Below are positions 1 through 8,388 of a stretch of 64,000 bases of DNA, one piece after another; position 1 is the stretch's first letter; each line of letters starts with the position of its first letter. The notes beneath the pieces were generated by a model, which did no database searches, was not told where the DNA came from, and was given only the letters and a program-made list of their open reading frames with translations. This DNA is from JAWVFM01 sp038237625 (lineage in GTDB: Bacteria; Actinomycetota; Thermoleophilia; Solirubrobacterales; 70-9): contig JBBRYM010000008.1 of assembly GCA_038237625.1 (NCBI GenBank), positions 62,001-126,000 on the forward strand. The letters run 5' to 3'. Made by a program: the position numbers and the translations under genes.

Positions 1-46
1 ATCGAGGGCCAGGAAGGGTAGCCGTCGGCGCTTGCATGCTCGTCAA

Positions 47-823
47 CTACGCCTGAGCGTCGCCCGTCAGCACACCCGCCGAGCGCAGCGCCTCGTGCGC
101 GCGCTCACGCAGGGCCGCCTCCTCGGCACCGGTCTTCGTCCTGGCGGGCTCGCGCTTTTCGTGGACGTCGATGCGCACGCCGTCCGCGGTGAGCTCCGCC
201 ACCTCGACGGTCGCGACGCCCGCGCTTTCCAGGGCCCGGCGAGCATCGCCGACGTTCGCGCCCGGCGGCAGCCACACCGACGCCGCGGCTGGCGCGTTGC
301 GGTCGCCGGTGGAGCGGTTGAAGACGATGGTGGAGACCACCTGCTCGTTCGGAACGATCATCAGGCGGCCGTCGCCGGTGTCGATGTAGGTGTAGGACAG
401 GGTGAGGTCGTCGACGCGCCCTGTCACCTCGTCGATCGTGATCGAGTCGCCGATGCGGATCGGCTGGGCGATGGCGATCATGAGACCGGCCATCGGGTTG
501 GCGAACACCTGGCGCGCCGCGAGGCCAAGCACCAGGGTGAGGACCGCGCTGGAGGCGAGGATCCCGGCCGCGAGGCGCTCGAAGTTGGCGAACTTGGAGA
601 GCGCGAGTGCGCCCCCGATCACGATGATCCCGACGAGCAGCAGCCGGCGGACCACCCGGATGCGCGTCTGCGCCCCGCGCGAGGCGGCGACATCGCCGAG
701 GCGAGAGGCGACGCGGCCGCCGCGGGCGAGGACCAGGCGGTCGACGATGAGGGCGACCATCAGCGTCACCCCGAAGGTGATGAGCGCGGACAATGCGTTG
801 CCATGGATCGCTGCGATGACCAT
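47..823 (-). CDS. Small-conductance mechanosensitive channel (MscS family)
   Basis: 258-residue membrane protein of the MscS family, which opens under membrane tension to release solutes during hypo-osmotic shock. Three hydrophobic segments lie at about residues 9-32, 60-78 and 84-112. The last is Gly/Ala-rich, as in the MscS pore helix, and runs into FANPMAGLMIAI. The beta domain follows, with GDSITIDEVTGRV and the conserved MIVPN about 45 residues on. The C-terminal cytoplasmic part ends in a charged helix. The ATG at 823 is chosen because hydrophobic sequence begins directly after it and an AAGG lies a few bases upstream. Length is at the short end for the family. It is divergent from the HAD gene with 38 bp between them. 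Confidence 0.88.
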   Translation of the reverse strand: MVIAAIHGNALSALITFGVTLMVALIVDRLVLARGGRVASRLGDVAASRGAQTRIRVVRRLLLVGIIVIGGALALSKFANFERLAAGILASSAVLTLVLGLAARQVFANPMAGLMIAIAQPIRIGDSITIDEVTGRVDDLTLSYTYIDTGDGRLMIVPNEQVVSTIVFNRSTGDRNAPAAASVWLPPGANVGDARRALESAGVATVEVAELTADGVRIDVHEKREPARTKTGAEEAALRERAHEALRSAGVLTGDAQA

Positions 824-861
824 CAGGCCTACCTTCGCGCTCGGCGACCAGAATCCCTCGT

Positions 862-1491
862 GTGGAACGGCAAACGCAAGCGGTCCTGCTGGACGCGTTC
901 GGCACCCTCGTAGAGCTCGAGCCACCGTGGGAACGCCTCGCCCCTGCGCTTGGCGTCGACGTCGCCCGGGCGCGAGCCGCCTTCCTCGCCGAGATGGCCT
1001 ACTACCGCGAGCATTCCCACGAGGGAACCGACGGCGCCTCGCTCGAGGGCCTGCGGGAGCGATGCGCGGAAGTTCTGTCCAGTCATCTCGGCGAAGAGGT
1101 GAGCGTCGAGGCGATGATGGAATCGATCCGCTTTCGGGCCTTCGACGACGCCGCGCCCGCCCTTCGCGAGCTGCGCGCTTGCGGGATGCGGCTGGTCTGC
1201 GTGTCGAACTGGGACTACGCGCTCGGCGACGTACTCGACCGGGCGGGCCTCGGAGGGCTCCTCGACGGGGTGACAACCTCTGCCCAGGTCGGCGCGGGCA
1301 AGCCAGACCCGGCGATCTTTCGCGAAGCCCTGGAAATCGCCCGCTCCGAGCCCGGCGAGGCGCTCCACGTTGGCGACAGCCCCGAAGCTGACGTCTCCGG
1401 GGCCCGGGCGTCCGGGATCCGCGCGCTGCTGATCGACCGGGCGGGCGGCGGCGACATCGCGACGCTGGCAGAGCTGCCGGCTCATCTCTAG
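862..1491 (+). CDS. HAD-superfamily hydrolase (haloacid dehalogenase-like)
   Basis: 209-residue HAD hydrolase. Motif I is LLDAFGTL at residues 9-16: the nucleophile Asp is present, but the second Asp of phosphatases is replaced by Phe, as in haloacid-dehalogenase and REG-2-like branches. A helical cap follows. Motif II is CVSNWD, motif III is the Lys in GKPDP, and motif IV is HVGDSPEADVSGA. All catalytic positions except the general acid are intact, so it is a soluble hydrolase whose substrate cannot be deduced. The start is GTG. The gene is followed after 27 bp by the CPBP protease on the same strand. Confidence 0.85.
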   Translation: MERQTQAVLLDAFGTLVELEPPWERLAPALGVDVARARAAFLAEMAYYREHSHEGTDGASLEGLRERCAEVLSSHLGEEVSVEAMMESIRFRAFDDAAPALRELRACGMRLVCVSNWDYALGDVLDRAGLGGLLDGVTTSAQVGAGKPDPAIFREALEIARSEPGEALHVGDSPEADVSGARASGIRALLIDRAGGGDIATLAELPAHL

Positions 1492-1518
1492 CCCGTTCGA
1501 TCCGCAACGATTGACGCC

Positions 1519-2259
1519 ATGGAGACCGCGAGCTCGGCACCTCCCCCGCCGCCGCCTCCACCGCCGGGCGCGCCGCCGGCCTCCGCCGTGGCGGCGCCCC
1601 AGCCCTGGGGTTCGGCGCGCGTCTTCGCCGGCATCGTCGCTTTGCTCGTCGTCGTCTCGATCGAAGTCGCGATCGTCTCGGCGTTCGATCCGAGCCTCGA
1701 GGGCGTGGCGACAAAGCTAGTCCTCCAGGCTCTGCTGGCGGGAACGCTCGTGGCCGTTGCCTTCGCCATGGCATCCACGCGCGACCACCGGGTCGGAGCC
1801 GAGGAGCTCGGCCTGACCCGCCCGCGCCCGGGGGCGCTGCGCCTCGCCGCCGGCGCCTACATCGCGTATTTCGTCTTCGCGCTCGCCTATTCGCAGATCG
1901 TCAGCCCGCACCAAAAGGACCTCACCCGCGATCTCGGCTACGGCCACAGCGTCCTCGCCTCGATCGTCGCCGGCGTCCTGATCGTGGCCGCGGCTCCGGT
2001 CTCGGAGGAGATCTTCTTTCGCGGCTTCCTGTTCGGTGGGCTTCGAAACCGCATGCCGGTGATCGCCGCCGCGCTGACATCGGCCGTGATCTTCGGCGCC
2101 TTTCACTACACGGGGACCAGCAGCCTCACGGTGATCCCGCAGCTGGCCGCGCTGGGACTCGTGCTCGCGTGGCTATATCACCGCTCCGGCTCCATCCTGC
2201 CGACGATCGCGATCCACCTCATGAACAACGCATTGGCGTTCGCGCTCCTGACCCAGTGA
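1519..2259 (+). CDS. CPBP family intramembrane metalloprotease
   Basis: 246-residue polytopic membrane protein of the CPBP (CAAX protease and bacteriocin-processing, Abi) family. The N-terminus is a low-complexity Pro/Ala stretch (residues 5-25) and several hydrophobic helices follow. The family motifs are present: EEIFFRGFLFGGL (motif 1, catalytic Glu-Glu and Arg), FHYTG (motif 2 His) and HLMNN near the C-terminus. These residues form the intramembrane zinc site. Substrates of bacterial members are mostly unknown. The gene lies between the HAD hydrolase and an L,D-transpeptidase, all on the plus strand and closely spaced. Confidence 0.85.
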   Translation: METASSAPPPPPPPPPGAPPASAVAAPQPWGSARVFAGIVALLVVVSIEVAIVSAFDPSLEGVATKLVLQALLAGTLVAVAFAMASTRDHRVGAEELGLTRPRPGALRLAAGAYIAYFVFALAYSQIVSPHQKDLTRDLGYGHSVLASIVAGVLIVAAAPVSEEIFFRGFLFGGLRNRMPVIAAALTSAVIFGAFHYTGTSSLTVIPQLAALGLVLAWLYHRSGSILPTIAIHLMNNALAFALLTQ

Positions 2260-2290
2260 CTTGGCCGCCGCTTTTGCCAGACTCTCCGGC

Positions 2291-3313
2291 ATGAGTCGCC
2301 GTCTCACCCTCGGAGCCCTCGTCCTCTCGCTCACGCTCGCTGCTTCGGCGGCAGGACAGACCACAGCGCCGCCCTCGAGTACGACCGCGACCTATGGCGC
2401 CCTGGCGGCCCACACACAGGCGGCGCACGCCGGCCAGGCTCCCGCGCGGATGTGGTTCACCGAGCTCCAGGGCGTTAACTCGCGCATGATCAAGGTCGGC
2501 AGCCAGTTCGAGGCGGTCGGACGGATCGCTCCGTACGTCCCCCACCAGAAGGTCCAAATCCGCGTCGTCCACAACGGCCACACACTGCGCCGGCGCTTCT
2601 TCAAGGTCACCGAGATCGGCCACACAGGCGTCGGGCGCTTTCACATGAGCACTCCGGACCTGGTGCGGCCCGGGCCCTTCAGGGTCGTCGCCCTCCACCA
2701 CGCGACACCCAACCAGGAAAGCGCTCGGGTCGTGTCGAGCAAGGTCGGCGTCAACTATCCGGACCTCGACCCGGGTGACCAGGGCTCCGACGTAGCGCTC
2801 TTCACCCGGCTGCTCCGCAACCGCGGCTACTACGCCCCGAGTAAATCGAGCTACGACAGCGCCCTGGGGCTCTCCGTCCTCGCCTTCCGCAAGGTCAACG
2901 GCATGCCACGCACGACCGACGCGACCGCCGACATGTTCCGCACCCTCGCGAAGCACAAGGGCGGCTACAAGCTGCGCTATCCGGATGCGGGACGACACGT
3001 CGAGGTCGACATCTCCCGCCAGGTGATGGCCCTGGCCGACCACGGCCAGGCCCAGTACATCTTCCACGTCTCGACCGGGGCGCCGGCGACGCCCACGATC
3101 ACCGGCCACTACACGTTCTACCGGCAGTCCCCCGGCTACAACTCGCTGGGGATGTACTACTCGTCGTACTGGCAGGGTGGCTATGCCATCCACGGCTACC
3201 ACGACGTTCCGACCTACAACGCCAGCCACGGCTGCGTCCGCGTCCCGATTCCCGACGCGACCTTCATCTACGACTGGGTCCGGCTCGGCGAGTCGATCTA
3301 CACCTACTACTAG
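2291..3313 (+). CDS. L,D-transpeptidase (YkuD) with peptidoglycan-binding domain
   Basis: 340-residue exported cell-wall enzyme. The signal peptide is at residues 1-24 (MSRRLTLGALVLSLTLAASA). The middle part, about residues 165-225, resembles a peptidoglycan-binding domain (LDPGDQGSDVALFTRLL). The C-terminal YkuD domain carries the catalytic signature HGYHDVP...SHGCVRVP with the nucleophilic Cys and the His of the active site. Such enzymes make 3-3 crosslinks or attach proteins to peptidoglycan. An in-frame TTG at 2261 would give ten more residues, but the ATG at 2291 starts exactly at a normal signal peptide and is preferred. Confidence 0.9.
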   Translation: MSRRLTLGALVLSLTLAASAAGQTTAPPSSTTATYGALAAHTQAAHAGQAPARMWFTELQGVNSRMIKVGSQFEAVGRIAPYVPHQKVQIRVVHNGHTLRRRFFKVTEIGHTGVGRFHMSTPDLVRPGPFRVVALHHATPNQESARVVSSKVGVNYPDLDPGDQGSDVALFTRLLRNRGYYAPSKSSYDSALGLSVLAFRKVNGMPRTTDATADMFRTLAKHKGGYKLRYPDAGRHVEVDISRQVMALADHGQAQYIFHVSTGAPATPTITGHYTFYRQSPGYNSLGMYYSSYWQGGYAIHGYHDVPTYNASHGCVRVPIPDATFIYDWVRLGESIYTYY

Positions 3314-3317
3314 GTCA

Positions 3318-3887
3318 GTGGCGCCCGCCGACCTCGAGGCGGCCAGGAAGACTCTGGTCGCCGAGCTTCGCGAGCACGCGCTCGTGATCGGCAGGGTCAC
3401 GCTCTCCTCGGGTCGTGAGGCCGACTACTACGTCGACGCCAGGCGCACGCTGATGCGCCCCGAAGGCTTTCGCGCCGCCGGTGAGCTGATCGCCGCCTAC
3501 GCCGCCGAGCTGGGCGCCGAGGCGGTCGGCGGGCCCGCGACGGCGGCGATCCCACCCACCTGCGCGGCGCTTTCGGTTCCAGCGGGCGAGGGGCTCGTCG
3601 GGTTCTTCGTGCGCTCGCAGCGCAAGGAGCACGGCCTCCAGCGCTGGGTGGAGGGCGCCGCCGAGCCGGGCGCGAAGTGCCTGGTGATCGAGGACACGGT
3701 GACGACCGGCGGCTCGACTGTGCAGGCGATCGAGCGCATCCGCGAGGAGGGGCTCGACGTGATCGGCGCCGTGTGCGTGGTCGACCGCCTCGCCGGCGGG
3801 ACCGACGCGATCGCCGCCGCAGCGGGCTCGTGCCGGGCGCTGGTGACGATCGACGACATCTACCCGGACCGCCCCGACCACGATTAG
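3318..3887 (+). CDS. pyrE: Orotate phosphoribosyltransferase
   Basis: 189-residue OPRTase, which converts orotate and PRPP to orotidine 5'-phosphate in pyrimidine synthesis. Visible features are the N-terminal LSSGREADYYVDARR (the SGR...YYxD start of the family), the flexible loop RSQRKEHGLQRWVEG, and the PRPP-binding motif VIEDTVTTGGST. Length is normal. The start is GTG at 3318, four bases after the stop of the L,D-transpeptidase, which suggests co-transcription. The gene converges with the lipoprotein gene on the other strand; two bases separate the stop codons. Confidence 0.92.
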   Translation: MAPADLEAARKTLVAELREHALVIGRVTLSSGREADYYVDARRTLMRPEGFRAAGELIAAYAAELGAEAVGGPATAAIPPTCAALSVPAGEGLVGFFVRSQRKEHGLQRWVEGAAEPGAKCLVIEDTVTTGGSTVQAIERIREEGLDVIGAVCVVDRLAGGTDAIAAAAGSCRALVTIDDIYPDRPDHD

Positions 3888-3889
3888 AT

Positions 3890-4480
3890 CTAGCCGAGTG
3901 GCAGGTCGCGAAGCGAGGCGACCATGACCCTGGCCGCAGCGATCTCCTCGGGCGGAGTCGACCCGGCGTTGGCGGCGATCACAGCCGTGTAGTTGACGAG
4001 GTGGTCGCGGCGCAGCGCCGCGACCTCCACCTCCTGGCGCACACCGCTCCTGGTCACCCCCGAGGCCGTGACGAGCGCTCCGTCCAGGGGCGTAGCCGAG
4101 ATTGGGTGCGGGGGGCTCGGGGCGAGCCGGTGTTCGTACCCGGGCAGGGCGAGGAGCGTCTGACGGGCGAAGCTCGCCGGCGGCGAGGTGAAGGCGTCCG
4201 AGGTGCGATCGACCGAGATCGACACGGCCACGAGGTGATCCGGCGAGCGGTAGAGAACCGTTTGGCGGGCGCCAGCCGGCCGCCAACCCGGCGGCACAGC
4301 GATGGAGAAGCCGTGGGCGTTGTCGAGCCTTGTCTTCCAGCCTGCGAAATGTCCGGCCGGCTTCTGGGCACTCTCCACGGTCGTCTTCGGTGGCTTGACG
4401 GAGGAACCGCAGCCGCCCAAAAGGGACGCGAGCACGAGCGCCAGGACGATACTCCCCGCCTGCCTTCCATCCCGGGACAT
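3890..4480 (-). CDS. Putative lipoprotein of unknown function
   Basis: 196-residue exported protein with a lipoprotein signal: basic MSRDGRQ, hydrophobic IVLALVLASLL and lipobox LGGC at about residues 19-22. The mature part has a PsbP/Mog1-like look (WKTRLDNAHGFSIAVPPGW, then a C-terminal region rich in Ala), as in many actinobacterial lipoproteins that sit outside the membrane. I see no catalytic motif. The ATG at 4480 is chosen because it places the signal peptide at the N-terminus. Confidence 0.75.
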   Translation of the reverse strand: MSRDGRQAGSIVLALVLASLLGGCGSSVKPPKTTVESAQKPAGHFAGWKTRLDNAHGFSIAVPPGWRPAGARQTVLYRSPDHLVAVSISVDRTSDAFTSPPASFARQTLLALPGYEHRLAPSPPHPISATPLDGALVTASGVTRSGVRQEVEVAALRRDHLVNYTAVIAANAGSTPPEEIAAARVMVASLRDLPLG

Positions 4481-4549
4481 GGCGGAGATTCTGATCCAAG
4501 CGAGCGGAGAGCGCAGCAGGCGGGGCCGAACCGCTAGGTTCCGCTCTCG

Positions 4550-5218
4550 ATGGAAGCGACCGGTGTTCCCAGCGACGAGTGGCGCGTCGAGGTCGAGATC
4601 GGCGAGGACGAGGGTGCCTCGCTCGGCGAGCGGCTGGCCGCCATTCGCGTCGACGAGGAGGCGCGCGAGGACTTCGCGGGCCGGATCGTCATTACCCGCG
4701 ACGGGCCGAATATCTTCGCCTACGCGTCGCGCGAAGCGGCCGCGCGCGCAGCCGAGGCGGAGATCCGCAAGCTCGTGGAGAGCGAGGGGCTCGAGGCGGG
4801 CATTTCGCTGACTCGCTGGCACCCGGTCGAGGAGGCCTGGAAGGACGCGGCCACGCCGATGCCCGCCACTCCCGACGAGGAAGAGGCCGAGCGAAAGCGC
4901 CACGAGGCTGCGGAGCGGGCGGAGGAAGAGGAAACGGGCCGAACCGACTGGGACGTCGCGATCCACCTCGACTCGGTCGCCGACATGCTCGATCTCGACA
5001 GGAAGCTGCGCGCCGAGGGACTGCCGGTGGAGCGCCGCTGGAAGTACCTGCTGGTAGGAGCGTCGACTCAGGAGCAGGCCGAGGAGCTGGCTGAGCGGCT
5101 GCGGGACATTGCCCCCGAAGGAGCGACGGTCGAGGTGATCGTCAACCCCACCGACCTCCCCAACCCCATCTTCGTCGCAATCGGCGCCCTGGCGGCGAAG
5201 CTGCGCCAGGGGTACTAG
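4550..5218 (+). CDS. Conserved hypothetical, highly acidic protein
   Basis: 222-residue soluble protein that I cannot assign. It has two similar alpha/beta halves, about residues 10-85 and 130-205, each with an alternating strand-helix pattern (IVITRDGPNIFAYAS and WKYLLVGASTQEQAEELAE). They are separated by a Glu/Arg-rich helical linker around residues 105-128. The repeated fold suggests two ferredoxin-like modules. No membrane segment or catalytic motif is seen. The ATG lies 69 bp from the divergent lipoprotein start. Confidence 0.65.
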   Translation: MEATGVPSDEWRVEVEIGEDEGASLGERLAAIRVDEEAREDFAGRIVITRDGPNIFAYASREAAARAAEAEIRKLVESEGLEAGISLTRWHPVEEAWKDAATPMPATPDEEEAERKRHEAAERAEEEETGRTDWDVAIHLDSVADMLDLDRKLRAEGLPVERRWKYLLVGASTQEQAEELAERLRDIAPEGATVEVIVNPTDLPNPIFVAIGALAAKLRQGY

Positions 5219-5223
5219 GCGAG

Positions 5224-5298
<75 letters not shown>

Positions 5299-5305
5299 CG
5301 GGTGC

Positions 5306-5311
5306 AGATTA
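5306..5311 (-). promoter_or_regulatory. Possible -10 element of tRNA-Arg supplied by the element
   Basis: On the minus strand TAATCT lies eight bases upstream of the tRNA 5' end. At exactly the same offset from the displaced 5' half (9163-9168) stands TATCCT. Both fit a -10 hexamer, so the element appears to restore a promoter as well as the 5' half of the tRNA. No convincing -35 box is visible. Tentative. Confidence 0.3.
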
Positions 5312-5373
5312 CGGCTCTGCGAAGCCGTTTCCTGGGGGGCGAGTGGAGCCTGGCTGTTGCTCGCAGGTCGCTC

Positions 5374-6268
5374 TTAAACCTCGGCAGTGCCCAATAGTGC
5401 CCAATCAAGAGCCGTGTCGTACTGCTCCAGGTAGTGCCCTGAGAGGCGTTCCCGGCGCTTGGTCGCCTTCTGATAGACGCGGAAGGTGAAGCCAAAGTTG
5501 GTGTGGCCCAGCTGCTCCGCGATGTAGACCGGATCGTCGCGAAGCGCAGCCCTGAGGCTCGCGTACGTGCGCCTCAATGAGTGCGGCGTCGCCTTTTCGC
5601 TGATCGGTTCGATGCCGAGCTCCTCGAGCCCGCCTGTTGGCTCTGCGGATGGCGGTCTTGAGCCGCCGGCCGACGTTGCTCACGCTTTGGCGAGCGCCCC
5701 CGCTTCGCGTCAGGAAGACCGCGCCTGCTCCCGAGCTTCGGGCCTTGAGCGTCCCGAGCTCCTCGACAACCCCGAGAGTGAGATCGACTTGCCTCCCGGT
5801 CCCTGCATCTGTCTTCGACTCTCGGACCGCGAGCGTCCCGGTCGCGAGATTGACGTCTGACCAGTTCACCGCGACTGCTTCCCCCACTCGCAGTCCTGCG
5901 CCCGCCATGACCGCTACAAGCGGCCTGAGCGCCACACCTGATGCCCACAGAAGCGTCGGAAGCTGCTCGGGCTCGATCCATGAGCGCTGGGGCTTCGTGC
6001 CCTTCACGCGCCGCCTGCGACCCCGAGCGGGATTGCGCTCAAGGTACCCGTATTCGACCGCATCTTCGAGGACCTGAGCCAGTCGCCCTAGGACTGTGTT
6101 GACCTGATTGGGACCAAGTCTCCCCTCGCGCAACTTGTCGGCCTTGAACCGGTCGATTCGGGAGGGCGTGATCTGCGAGAGCGTGAGGCCGGCCAGGTGG
6201 GGGAGGAGGTGGCCGGCATTGCGGCCCTTAGCCGGCGTGATATCGATGGTGCGCTGGCTCCTTTTCAC
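5374..6268 (-). pseudogene. Tyrosine recombinase/integrase, frameshifted
   Basis: Phage-type integrase next to the attachment repeat. The frame from 6268 gives a core-binding region (LTLSQITPSRIDRFKADK) and the first catalytic part with the Arg in GAGLRVGEAVAVNW. At a GGG run (plus 5629-5631) the frame breaks. Reading on in the next frame gives LEELGIEPISEKATPHSLRR, with the HxLRR box, then EQLGHTNFGFTFRVYQK with the Tyr nucleophile, ending GTAEV at 5374. One extra G explains the lesion. The N-terminus also looks short: no start codon precedes 6268, although in-frame similarity-like sequence continues back into the methyltransferase 3' end. A sequencing error could mimic the frameshift. Confidence 0.85.
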
Positions 6269-6365
6269 CCAGATCTGAAGTTCCGCGACGCCGGTACCGG
6301 GCGCTCTGAGCGGGGTCGCGAGCGCTTCGCGGAAATGCTCGCGAAGTGGCTGCGGTGGGTCGAGA

Positions 6366-7370
6366 CTAGGACCTGAGCCTCCTAACGATGTCGCGCGCTG
6401 GTCCGGGCAGTGCCCTGCCGATTCTTCTCAGCGCGCGTGCTGTACCAGCCGCGGTCGACGCTGGCGGCACACCCCGGGATTCAGGCCACTCCGCGTCAGG
6501 TTGGGCGGCCAACAACGGAGCGGAGAGTACCTCCTGACGCGTTCCCTTGATCGCAACGAACGTAAATCGGTCCTCGAACCATTGCGGGACGGGCGGGTTG
6601 GAGCACTCATAGGCTGACGTGAATCCCGCGTGCGCGAGGAGGTTGTATAGGGACTCGCGGGTCAGCCAAACGCTTGTCACGTTGTCGATGGAAGCCCAAC
6701 CCGGACCCCGCTCCTCCTTCTCCGAGGGCGTGGCTTCCGGCGAATGCTCAGTGAAGTACTTCCCCTGGTACTTCTGGTTGCCATGCACAAATGAGGCCTC
6801 TGCGGCATTGGCAATGTGGGTGTCGATGATTAGACAACGGCGGCACACGTTCGCCATCTGGTGAACGAACTCAAAAACGTCTGGCGCGTCGAGGTGGTAC
6901 AGGATTCCCAGGCAGAGGACGACATCGAAGGACCCATACCTGTCAGGACTCAGGTTACGTACGTCGTCCTTGACGAACTCCAGATTGTCTAGCTCAAGGG
7001 CGTCCTTCGCGAACCGTGCCTTCGCGATATGCCGCTCGCGCACCTCAATACCGAGCACGTCCGCGCCATGCCGCGCGAACTCGATCGCATAGAGTCCTTC
7101 GAGGCACGCGAGATCCAGGATCCGGGTTCCTGCTAGTGGCCGGCCGAGCACGTCGGCGGCCGCCTGAAGAACGCGCCGGGCAGAAACCTCGTCCCCGCGT
7201 ACATACTCGCCCATCGTGTAAACCCCGCCGCCGAGGTGGACATTGTGTGCGCTCCACTGCCCGTGGCGCTCAACGACCTCCCTCATTCGGGTGGCGATAA
7301 CGGAATCGGCGCCGGAAGCTGACAGGGACCGGGTCGATTCTCCCTCCACCCTGCGATGCACCTCATTCAC
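6366..7370 (-). CDS. Class I SAM-dependent methyltransferase (CmoB/DUF1698-like)
   Basis: 334-residue protein. The SAM-binding motif I is ILDLACLEGLYAIEFARHGA at about residues 84-103, followed by an acidic residue in LGIEV and the motif around DVVLCLGILYHL. The motif I form LACLEG...Y.IEFA resembles CmoB/DUF1698-type methyltransferases, but the tRNA-binding parts are not recognisable, so a sugar or small-molecule substrate is equally possible. The C-terminus (from about residue 285) is Arg/Ala-rich. It is cargo of the tRNA-Arg element, directly upstream of the integrase on the same strand. Codon use is less GC-biased than in the flanking chromosome. Confidence 0.8.
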   Translation of the reverse strand: MNEVHRRVEGESTRSLSASGADSVIATRMREVVERHGQWSAHNVHLGGGVYTMGEYVRGDEVSARRVLQAAADVLGRPLAGTRILDLACLEGLYAIEFARHGADVLGIEVRERHIAKARFAKDALELDNLEFVKDDVRNLSPDRYGSFDVVLCLGILYHLDAPDVFEFVHQMANVCRRCLIIDTHIANAAEASFVHGNQKYQGKYFTEHSPEATPSEKEERGPGWASIDNVTSVWLTRESLYNLLAHAGFTSAYECSNPPVPQWFEDRFTFVAIKGTRQEVLSAPLLAAQPDAEWPESRGVPPASTAAGTARALRRIGRALPGPARDIVRRLRS

Positions 7371-7533
7371 GTTAACACGCGCCAGGGCTCAGAATCACGC
7401 GAAGTTCCTGCCGCGGGACTCAGCAGTGAGAGCCGCGGCTACTCGCTCGGCCGCTATCTCGTCCGATTGCGAGGCCTCTATTTTGGTTTCGTGGCTTCAT
7501 TTTGTCCCCTCTTTGACGGGTTCGATGGGCGTT

Positions 7534-7840
7534 TCAGTCGATAGACCCTAGGGTCGTGTAATCGGGGTCGCCGCTGAAAACAGCCGAAAGGCAGTTGGTG
7601 GAAATGTAGTTCTCGACGGTGCCGCCCCTGGAACCGGCGATTGGCGCGAGGTCAGTTCGAGAGTCGGCGTAGGCGGCTCGATCACCCGCAGAGGCGCTCT
7701 GCCAGTCCGTGCAGGTAGAGCCTGCGCCCAGGCTTTCGCTGCCGCCGCAGCCAGCGAACGCAAAAGCCGCGAGGCAGCCGACCGCAGCCGTCAGTAGTAG
7801 TAGTAGTAGTAGTAGTAAGCGTTGGCCGTCGGCTGCGCAA
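7534..7840 (-). pseudogene. Small lipoprotein gene with a disrupted start
   Basis: An open frame from 7818 to the stop at 7534 reads as a lipoprotein: nine leucines, TAAVGCLAAFAFAGCGGSES with lipobox FAGC, then a mature part with two further Cys (STCTDWQ and STNCLSAV). No ATG, GTG or TTG occurs in this frame. A good ribosome site (AGGAGG, plus 7851-7856) precedes a TTG at 7840 that would give the basic start MRSRRPTL, but it is one base out of frame with the leucine run. A single-base indel at or near the repeat would restore a normal lipoprotein. Alternatives are a non-standard start codon or a read error at the repeat. Confidence 0.55.
7794..7817. repeat. (GTA)8 trinucleotide repeat
   Basis: Eight perfect GTA units on the plus strand. 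On the minus strand they encode the run TTA, seven CTA and CTG leucine codons in the signal peptide of the small lipoprotein. CTA and TTA are very rare in such a GC-rich genome. Length change by whole units would alter only the leucine count. Confidence 0.95.
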
Positions 7841-7895
7841 CTCCCCCCGTCCTCCTCTTGACTCGGGGCGTCTCGATGCGAGACGGTTACCTCGC

Positions 7896-8162
7896 TTGCC
7901 CGTTTGCCCTTGGCATGTTCGCCTCTGTCTGCCCGCGCTCTGCTCGCTAGCCGGATGCAGCGCGGTCACGTCCAGTTCGTCAGGTGATGAGGTGGCGAGC
8001 TACTGCGAGTACGGCGCTGTTTCGCGTGCCCAATTGCGGGGATGCGTCGAGCACGTCCACGCGTCCAACGTCGATCACCTCCGCACGAACGCGGCCCGCT
8101 ACGCGAGGGGCGAGCTATCGCGCTGCCTCTATGACTCGGGTCCTTTCTGCACCCCTCGTTAG
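7896..8162 (+). CDS. Small cysteine-containing lipoprotein (element cargo)
   Basis: 88-residue candidate with start TTG at 7896. His/Arg, then LCLPALCSLAGC, form a short lipoprotein signal with lipobox LAGC at about residues 18-21. The mature part has four further cysteines (SYCEYG, RGCVEH, SRCLYD, PFCTPR) and the recognisable pattern YCEYGAVSRAQLRGCVEHV. I recall similar short proteins beside integrases in related actinobacteria but cannot verify this here. It is divergent from the broken lipoprotein. No enzymatic motif is seen. Confidence 0.55.
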   Translation: MPVCPWHVRLCLPALCSLAGCSAVTSSSSGDEVASYCEYGAVSRAQLRGCVEHVHASNVDHLRTNAARYARGELSRCLYDSGPFCTPR

Positions 8163-8388
8163 GTCCCTGGCGTATACCAATCGCCGGCTCGCGTAGTCGC
8201 CGACGCTTAGGGCGCGACGCCGCCACGGTCCCGGCTGCGACGGGCCCTCGGGCTCCAAAGAGATCATGGTTGGTGCTGTCCACCGCGTGTTAGGGTCGGC
8301 AACGTAAGTGCATAGAGAGCCCGCCAGGGACGGCGAAGTCAGGCAAGAGCAGGGGCGCTCCTCTCGATGCGAATCGAAGGGGGAATGT

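Noticed and set aside
47..1774. 575-residue minus-strand reading frame through the HAD gene
   Set aside because: Its N-terminal 310 residues are Arg/Pro-rich antisense of the HAD gene; only the MscS part is real.
3177..3317. N-terminal extension of pyrE
   Set aside because: The added 47 residues are low-complexity Ser/Thr/Arg read out of frame through the L,D-transpeptidase; GTG 3318 fits the family length.
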